Below are positions 39,080 through 45,637 of a stretch of DNA of 45,637 nucleotides, piece after piece. Where the stretch lies: positions 1 through 45,637 of the forward strand of contig CANREZ010000008.1 of NCBI GenBank assembly GCA_947629745.1. Direction: 5' to 3'. Source of the stretch: an uncultured Clostridia bacterium (lineage in GTDB: Bacteria; Bacillota; Clostridia; Christensenellales; UBA1242). The translations under genes and the position numbers were made by a program. Numbering within the stretch: the stretch's first letter is position 1; every line of letters starts with the position of its first letter. The notes beneath the pieces are model-generated. The model saw nothing but the letters and a program-made list of their open reading frames with translations, did no database searches and was not told where the DNA came from.

Positions 39080-40078
39080 ATGGATGATAACAAAAAGAAA
39101 TTGCTAGATCAAGCGATCTTACAGATTGAGAAACAATATGGCAAAGGCTCGATAATGAGGCTAGGTGATGAGGAAAGACAACAAGTAGATGTGATACCTA
39201 CCGGATGTCTATCTCTAGATATTGCACTCGGTATCGGCGGAGTGCCAAGAGGAAGAATCATTGAGATATATGGACCAGAGAGCAGTGGTAAGACTACGGT
39301 TTCTCTACACATATTGGCTGAGGCACAGAAACTAGGTGGCACTGCTGCATTCATCGATGCAGAGCACGCACTTGATCCAAATTATGCTGAGAAGCTAGGT
39401 GTTAATGTGAACGAACTCTACATTAGCCAACCAGATACTGGTGAGCAAGCACTAGAGATATGCGAGACATTAGTGCGAAGTGGCGCAGTGGATATAGTAG
39501 TAGTCGATAGCGTGGCAGCTCTCACTCCAAAGGCTGAGATCGATGGAGATATGGGAGATAGCCATGTTGGCTTGCAGGCTAGACTTATGAGCCAAGCTCT
39601 TAGGAAATTGACTGCAGTGACCTCCAAGAGCAAAGCTGTCGTCATCTTCATCAATCAATTGCGTGAGAAAGTTGGTGTCATGTTTGGCAATCCAGAGACA
39701 ACGACTGGTGGTAAGGCGCTAAAATTCTACAGTAGCATCCGCCTCGATGTGAGGAAAGTGGATACCATTAAGGAAGGTGCAGACTATACTGGTAGTAGGA
39801 CAAGAGTAAAAGTGGTGAAGAACAAAATGGCTCCACCATTCAAGTCCGCCGAATTTGATATCATGTATGGCAAGGGCATAAGCAACGAAGGTTGCATTGT
39901 GGACCTTGCTACTGAGTGTGGATTACTTGAGAAATCTGGTGCATGGTATTCATACAATGGTGAGAAGATTGGTCAAGGTCGTGAGAACACCAAGGCTTAT
40001 ATCGCATCAAATGAAGAACTAAGGCAAACGCTCGAGCGGGGTGTGAAAGCACATTTTGGTATCATCAATGAGAAATAA
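39080..40078 (+). CDS. recA: Recombinase RecA
   Basis: '[11 protein letters not shown]', '[16 protein letters not shown]', '[27 protein letters not shown]'. Confidence 0.99.
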   Translation: MDDNKKKLLDQAILQIEKQYGKGSIMRLGDEERQQVDVIPTGCLSLDIALGIGGVPRGRIIEIYGPESSGKTTVSLHILAEAQKLGGTAAFIDAEHALDPNYAEKLGVNVNELYISQPDTGEQALEICETLVRSGAVDIVVVDSVAALTPKAEIDGDMGDSHVGLQARLMSQALRKLTAVTSKSKAVVIFINQLREKVGVMFGNPETTTGGKALKFYSSIRLDVRKVDTIKEGADYTGSRTRVKVVKNKMAPPFKSAEFDIMYGKGISNEGCIVDLATECGLLEKSGAWYSYNGEKIGQGRENTKAYIASNEELRQTLERGVKAHFGIINEK

Positions 40079-40093
40079 AATTAATAAAAGGAT

Positions 40094-40127
40094 AAAAAAT
40101 GACTTACAAGTGTAAGCCATTTTTTTA
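40094..40127. terminator. Bidirectional terminator between recA and the convergent PBP gene
   Basis: AAAAAATGaCTTAC-aagt-GTAAGcCATTTTTT; overlaps the PBP stop codon. Confidence 0.8.
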
Positions 40128-42461
40128 GTTGAAGTACCAAGCAAGATTATTGGAATCTTCTATTTTTCGGTCATGATTAATCAATTTCTCGGCAATAGCA
40201 GACTTTGATCGTGATTGGAGGGAAATAGTCTTCGCTAGCACATAATTCTTAGTTTTTGGGTCAAAGTAGTACAATTTGTACTCATATCTAGTGTTTGGCG
40301 CAATATCGTTATCTGTTACTAATATATCGTCCGATGAATCAGTTATGTGCTTCAATACATATTCTTGGCCCTTAGTGCACCTTGTAATCTTGTAGGACAA
40401 ATAGGCTTTTGGACTAAAAGATATCTTAGCGCTATTTCCTGACAGTTTCACATCAAAACTCGATGTGTCGATACTACTAAATATATTACTCGTACAGGTC
40501 GGCATATAGCGTTTTGACACATAAATTTCCTTTTTGTACAAGTCACCAAGCTCATCTGGAGCCAACTTGATATCGTGTTCCTCGCGAAGAGAAGTGAGGT
40601 CAATACTCACTTTTGTCACACTATCTGGCACTACAAAGTCCGGTGGGGTATTATCTCTATACATATCGCGGAATACGTCGTGAATGACACTTGTTGGATA
40701 CGTGCCGCCATTTACCTTGCTAGGGAGATAACTATTGCTCTTGCCGTCGTAATTTCCCATCCACACACCCATTATATGACGCGTAGTGTAGGCGATGGAT
40801 ATAGCATCGGTATTGTTGTTCGTTCCCTTGATTGCCACCGTCCCAGTCTTGCCTGCAACTTTGTATGGTAGATCTGATAGCCTCCTAGATGTGCCGGATT
40901 CTACACCCGATATTAACATATCATTCATTAAATAAGCCGTGTCGTCTCCGCACACGCGGGTGGTAAGTTTAGGCTCGGTGTATAGGGTAATGCCACGTCT
41001 GGACTTAATTGACTTGATAAAATGGCTTGGCACATAATTGCCACTATTGACAAATGGTATATAGGTGTCGCAGAGTTCCCGTAGATTCATTCCCTTGTGC
41101 ATCCCACCAAGAGCTAGGGCTAGACCGCAGTCTAAGCTATCGAACTCCACGCCAGCACGACTTGCAAACGCCTTGGCCTTGTCTATCCCAACACTATCCA
41201 ATATCTTCACAGCAGGGACATTGAGGCTAAGTCTTACAGCATCACGAGCGGATACATATCCGTGGTATCCTCCCACATTTTGAGGACTATAGCCATCATA
41301 GTTTACTTCTTCATCCAGTATCTGTGTCTCGGTGCAAATTTTATTTTCCTCAAGTGCTGGGGCATATACAAGAATAGGTTTTATGGCGCTGCCTGGTTGT
41401 CTATCAAAGTCGAGTAGGTCATATATGGACCTGCCAGCAATTGCACTCACTCCATATCCATCACAATTTATCACAACGGCTAGACTATCTGCCACAATGC
41501 CATTGTCATTTGCCATATAATACGTGTCATTACTAAGTGTATCTATTAACTTATTCTCTATATCTTTATCAAAATATGTCTCAATTGTCATATCCGATGA
41601 GATTATCTCATCTTCGCTAAGTCCAAGTATATCCATTGCCTCACACATCACACTTCGATAATATAGATTGTATGGAGCAGGGGTGGACTCCGCCACATCT
41701 AGTGGACTATCTATGGCCTCACTGTATTCAACCTCGGTTATTTTGCCATCTTTTAGCATTTGACCTAAGACAACATCTCGCCTAGCAGTGCAATTATCTG
41801 GATGATAAATAGGAGAGTACAGTGCAGGGGACTTCACGATCCCCGCAAGGGTAGCACATTCGCTGATAGTAAGATCTTTTGGATCTTTATTAAAGAAACT
41901 AGCACTTGCACTTCCCACACCAAAATTCCCATTGCCAAAATATATGACGTTGAGATACATCTCTATTATCTCATCCTTGGTATACAGCTTTTCTATCCTT
42001 CGGGCTAAGCTCATTTCACGCAGTTTCCTATCAAAACTCTTATCCGATGATAAGTGGATATTCTTTGCAAGCTGCTGGGTGATGGTGCTAGCGCCCTCCA
42101 CTATCTTCCCGCTTCTTAGATTATGTAACATCGCACCACCAATGCGCCTATAGTCTAGTCCATTGTGGGAGTAAAAGCGTTTGTCCTCAATGCTGATGAA
42201 TGCATCGACTAGGTGAGGATTCATATTATCTAGAGATACAACTGCCGAGTTCGTAGTAGAGATGCTTGAGATTGGCGCACCACTTGCGTCAAGCAATCGC
42301 ACATCGCTCTTTATCTCGGTCAAGTTGTCCTTAGTGATATCTATAGCCTTTGTGACATTATCATAGTAGATTATGACACCAATTATAGATATTATGGCAA
42401 CTAATATAAGTAGTGCAAATATGATTAAACTCCATTTTAAAAATTTTTTCACGATAAACAT
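40125..42461 (-). CDS. Class A (1A-family) penicillin-binding protein with C-terminal FN3-like domain
   Basis: GT51 'EDKRFYSHNGLDYRRIGGAM', 'GASTITQQLAKN'; transpeptidase 'QPGSAIKP' (SxxK), 'SLN', 'VAGKTGTV' (KTG). Confidence 0.95.
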   Translation of the reverse strand: MFIVKKFLKWSLIIFALLILVAIISIIGVIIYYDNVTKAIDITKDNLTEIKSDVRLLDASGAPISSISTTNSAVVSLDNMNPHLVDAFISIEDKRFYSHNGLDYRRIGGAMLHNLRSGKIVEGASTITQQLAKNIHLSSDKSFDRKLREMSLARRIEKLYTKDEIIEMYLNVIYFGNGNFGVGSASASFFNKDPKDLTISECATLAGIVKSPALYSPIYHPDNCTARRDVVLGQMLKDGKITEVEYSEAIDSPLDVAESTPAPYNLYYRSVMCEAMDILGLSEDEIISSDMTIETYFDKDIENKLIDTLSNDTYYMANDNGIVADSLAVVINCDGYGVSAIAGRSIYDLLDFDRQPGSAIKPILVYAPALEENKICTETQILDEEVNYDGYSPQNVGGYHGYVSARDAVRLSLNVPAVKILDSVGIDKAKAFASRAGVEFDSLDCGLALALGGMHKGMNLRELCDTYIPFVNSGNYVPSHFIKSIKSRRGITLYTEPKLTTRVCGDDTAYLMNDMLISGVESGTSRRLSDLPYKVAGKTGTVAIKGTNNNTDAISIAYTTRHIMGVWMGNYDGKSNSYLPSKVNGGTYPTSVIHDVFRDMYRDNTPPDFVVPDSVTKVSIDLTSLREEHDIKLAPDELGDLYKKEIYVSKRYMPTCTSNIFSSIDTSSFDVKLSGNSAKISFSPKAYLSYKITRCTKGQEYVLKHITDSSDDILVTDNDIAPNTRYEYKLYYFDPKTKNYVLAKTISLQSRSKSAIAEKLINHDRKIEDSNNLAWYFN

Positions 42462-42527
42462 CTATCCCTTTAGTTATATTTATTTTGAGCATAAATTCTA
42501 AGGTTATTTACAATACCAAAAAATACC

Positions 42528-42556
42528 TTGATATAAATTTTATTTAATTGTATAAT
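42528..42556 (+). promoter_or_regulatory. Promoter of miaB-mutS
   Basis: TTGATA-N17-TATAAT. Confidence 0.75.
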
Positions 42557-42586
42557 TAAATAACGACTATTTGGAGAGACGAAATT

Positions 42587-43915
42587 TTGAAAACATTATA
42601 CTACAAGATAAATACCTATGGATGTCAGATGAATGTGCATGAGAGCGAGAAGATCGCAGGCATGTTAGAGGCGCGCGGATATCACGCGACTGAGGATGAC
42701 ACACTTGCTGATGTCATAGTTTTTAATACCTGCGCTATTCGTGATGGAGCAGAGACAAAGATACTTGGCAATATCGGTGCTACGAAGAAGCTAAAGAAAG
42801 CAAAGCCCGATCTAATCATTGCTGTATGCGGATGCATGACTCAGCAAAAGTCCCGCGCAGACGAGATTAGGGCAAAGTACCCACAAGTATCAATCGTCCT
42901 TGGCACACACAATTTGGCAGATTTTGGTAAATACTTAGATACTTACATTTCTGATAGACATAGATCTACATACCTTGAGGATACCGAGCGTCCTATCAAC
43001 GAGGATGTGCCAATGTATCGCACGAGCGGTCACAATGCTTGGGTGAATATCATGTATGGGTGCAATAATTTTTGCACCTATTGTATCGTGCCATATGTGA
43101 GGGGTAGGGAAAGGTCAAGAAATTTTGATGACATAGTACATGAAGTAGAGACCCTTGTTGCTGACGGATATCCTAGCATCACACTGCTTGGGCAGAACGT
43201 AAATAGTTATGGCAATGACTTACATGATGCGCGCTTTACTTTCCCAAAGTTACTAGCAAGGTTAGACCAGATCCCAGGGGATTATGTGCTAAAATTTATG
43301 ACCTCTCATCCAAAGGATCTATCTAGTGAGCTAATAGATATCATCGCATCGTCAAAGCATATTAGTCACACCATACACCTGCCAGTGCAGTCGGGCAATA
43401 ACCGAATACTTGCTCTGATGAATAGGAGATACACTATTGAGAAGTACAAGGGGATAGTAAATGAAATTAGGAGCAAGATCCCCGATAGTCACCTAACTTG
43501 TGATATCATAGTAGGTTTCCCAACTGAAACTGAAGAAGAATTCATGGATACATACAATCTAGTGCGTGATATTAGATATGACGGAGTATTTGCATTCATG
43601 TATAGTCCAAGGCGCGGAACTCCTGCTAGCACCATGGAGCAAGTGCCAAGTGAAGTAAAACACGATAGGATCAATAGACTACTAAAATTATCCAAGTCCA
43701 TCATCAAGGAAAATAGCACAAATTTCCTAGACCATGATTATCACGCACTTTGTGATAAGATAGTGGATGATACTGCGATATTCCTGCTAGATTGTGGCAA
43801 GACTGTGAATGTGAAACTGGACGGCAGCGAAAATATCCGTTGCGGCAAGATGTATGATATCCATGTGGATAGTCTAAAGAATAATATTTTGTGGGGAAGG
43901 AAGATAAATTTATGA
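42587..43915 (+). CDS. miaB: tRNA-2-methylthio-N6-dimethylallyladenosine synthase MiaB (TTG start)
   Basis: 'YKINTYGCQMNVHESEKIAG', 'YGCNNFCTYCIVPYVRGRERSR'. Confidence 0.96.
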   Translation: MKTLYYKINTYGCQMNVHESEKIAGMLEARGYHATEDDTLADVIVFNTCAIRDGAETKILGNIGATKKLKKAKPDLIIAVCGCMTQQKSRADEIRAKYPQVSIVLGTHNLADFGKYLDTYISDRHRSTYLEDTERPINEDVPMYRTSGHNAWVNIMYGCNNFCTYCIVPYVRGRERSRNFDDIVHEVETLVADGYPSITLLGQNVNSYGNDLHDARFTFPKLLARLDQIPGDYVLKFMTSHPKDLSSELIDIIASSKHISHTIHLPVQSGNNRILALMNRRYTIEKYKGIVNEIRSKIPDSHLTCDIIVGFPTETEEEFMDTYNLVRDIRYDGVFAFMYSPRRGTPASTMEQVPSEVKHDRINRLLKLSKSIIKENSTNFLDHDYHALCDKIVDDTAIFLLDCGKTVNVKLDGSENIRCGKMYDIHVDSLKNNILWGRKINL

Positions 43916-45637
43916 GTCTATCACCAATGATGAAACATTATCTAGAAACCAAGGACCGTTGTAAGAACGCCATACTTTTTTACAGGCTCGGGGACTTCTA
44001 CGAGATGTTTTTTGAAGATGCAATTCTTGCTAGCCGTGAGTTAGAATTAACACTCACAGGCAAAGACTGTGGCCTTGATGAGAGAGCCCCTATGTGTGGC
44101 GTGCCATATCATGCAGTGGATACTTATATTGCAAAGTTGATAGAAAAAGGCTACAATGTGGCCATTTGTGAGCAATTATCCGACCCAAAACCGGGAGTAA
44201 AGATAGTCGACCGCGATATAGTGCGAGTGATAACCCCAGGCACGATTATTGAAAACAGTATGCTAAAGGAATCGTCCAACAATTTTATCGCCTCAATATA
44301 TATGGATGAGACCGGGCTCGGGTATAGTTATCTAGATATCTCTACTGGAGAATTTTATGTGTCGACTGCCAAGGGCGAAGGAGTGGCATCAAATCTAAAT
44401 GACTTGCTAGTCACAAGCATGCCTAGTGAGATAATTTGCAATAAATTTGCGCAATCACAGTCAAGCGACTTACTTTGCGTCAAAGCCGGTGATATGCCAA
44501 AATTCCAAGTGATGGATGAGGCACTTTTTGACGAGAATGCTTGTCATGAGCAGTTACTAAAACAATTTGGCAGCGAGTATGTGAAGGATATCAATAAGAC
44601 TGATAGCCTAATTATTCGTGCAGCTGGCGCACTACTAAGTTATGTGGCATCTATGTCACTTAGGACTCTTGATCATATCAAGATGTATCAATTTGTAGCC
44701 TCGACCGATTATATGGGTCTTGACATGAATACAAGGCGAAATCTAGAACTACTGTGCACTATGAAGGATCAGAAGAAACGCGGCAGTCTACTATGGTTAC
44801 TCGATCACACCAAGACCGCAATGGGTGCTAGAATGCTCACTAGTTGGGTGGAACATCCGCTATTTAATGAGAAACTCATAAACTATAGGCTAAAGGGCGT
44901 GCGAGAACTAGTACGAAATGTGTATGTGCGCGATGAGATTGCAAGGCTACTAAATGATGTATACGATATAGAGCGACTTTGCGGCAGGTTAAGTTTCGGC
45001 ACGTTTAATCCACGTGACTGCATTGCGCTAAAGAATAGTCTAAATAATATCCCAAATATAGTGGAGCAACTAAATAAATTGAATGCTCCAATAATTAGTG
45101 ATATTACCCATGCTATGTATGACTATAGCGCTATCACTGGTCTAATTGACAGAGCTATTGTGGACGATCCACCAGCTCTTACTAAGGACGGTGGATACAT
45201 TCGAGCTGGATTTGATAGTGAATTAGATGAGATACTAAATATTGGCACAGTCGGCAAGCAATGGCTAGGAGAATTAGAGGCTCGTGAACGTGAGAAGACT
45301 AATATCTCTAAACTTCGCGTCGGCTACAACAGGGTTTTTGGATATTACATCGAAGTGCCAAGGAGTATGAGTGAGCTTGTGCCATTCGAGTATCATAGAC
45401 GCCAGACTACGGCAAATTGTGAGCGCTTCGTAACTGAAGAATTAAAGGATATTGAGGTCAAGATTTTATCTGCTGAAGATAGAAGACTTGAGATTGAGGC
45501 AAAGTTATTTGATAAAGTCAAAGAAACTATTAGTGCCGAGATGAAAAAATTGCAGGAGACTGCGAAGAATATAGCAATTCTTGATAGCATCCTATCACTT
45601 GCAATTGTGGCTTGTGAACACAACTACACTGAGCCAA
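43912..45637 (+). CDS. mutS: DNA mismatch repair protein MutS (partial, runs off window; absent from ORF track)
   Basis: ATGA overlap with miaB; MSLSPMMKHYLETKDRCKNAILFYRLGDFYEMFFEDA...LTLTGKDCGLDERAPMCGVPYHA; open to window end. Confidence 0.96.
   Translation, partial: MSLSPMMKHYLETKDRCKNAILFYRLGDFYEMFFEDAILASRELELTLTGKDCGLDERAPMCGVPYHAVDTYIAKLIEKGYNVAICEQLSDPKPGVKIVDRDIVRVITPGTIIENSMLKESSNNFIASIYMDETGLGYSYLDISTGEFYVSTAKGEGVASNLNDLLVTSMPSEIICNKFAQSQSSDLLCVKAGDMPKFQVMDEALFDENACHEQLLKQFGSEYVKDINKTDSLIIRAAGALLSYVASMSLRTLDHIKMYQFVASTDYMGLDMNTRRNLELLCTMKDQKKRGSLLWLLDHTKTAMGARMLTSWVEHPLFNEKLINYRLKGVRELVRNVYVRDEIARLLNDVYDIERLCGRLSFGTFNPRDCIALKNSLNNIPNIVEQLNKLNAPIISDITHAMYDYSAITGLIDRAIVDDPPALTKDGGYIRAGFDSELDEILNIGTVGKQWLGELEAREREKTNISKLRVGYNRVFGYYIEVPRSMSELVPFEYHRRQTTANCERFVTEELKDIEVKILSAEDRRLEIEAKLFDKVKETISAEMKKLQETAKNIAILDSILSLAIVACEHNYTEP

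Overview
The window is a low-GC Firmicutes-type (Clostridia-like) chromosomal segment. About 8.7-45.6 kb is a densely packed housekeeping backbone: thrS, infC-rpmI-rplT-trmH-like, yebC, ruvCAB-queA-tgt-yajC-TIGR04086-secD-secF, recJ-relA-hemZ, rpsO-pnp-ylxY-like-M16, ftsK/spoIIIE-rimO-pgsA-cinA-recA, a convergent class A PBP, then miaB-mutS (mutS runs off the right edge). About 0-8.7 kb is accessory: a 1708-aa M60-like surface metallopeptidase, an unexplained intergenic region, a collagen-like (GXY) protein, a predicted metal-efflux permease and a hemolysin III family protein. No tRNA, rRNA, CRISPR array, transposase or phage module was recognised. RNA-level regulation is well supported: a Thr T-box (ACC specifier), an infC/L20 leader with an attenuator and an AUA start codon that the ORF track misses, and a putative S15 leader. 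The most interesting signals are core proteins at conserved loci whose hallmark catalytic or coupling residues are missing by eye: a Rel protein with no hydrolase metal ligands, SecD/SecF without the conserved Asp/Arg proton-relay residues, and CinA-like and YlxY-like proteins with degenerate motifs. Others are a YajC with a histone-like AT-hook tail, an apparently leaderless M60 gene, and a structured dual-promoter leader in front of the collagen-like gene. I did not find a clearly novel defence or mobile system. All family calls are by eye from motifs; no searches were run.
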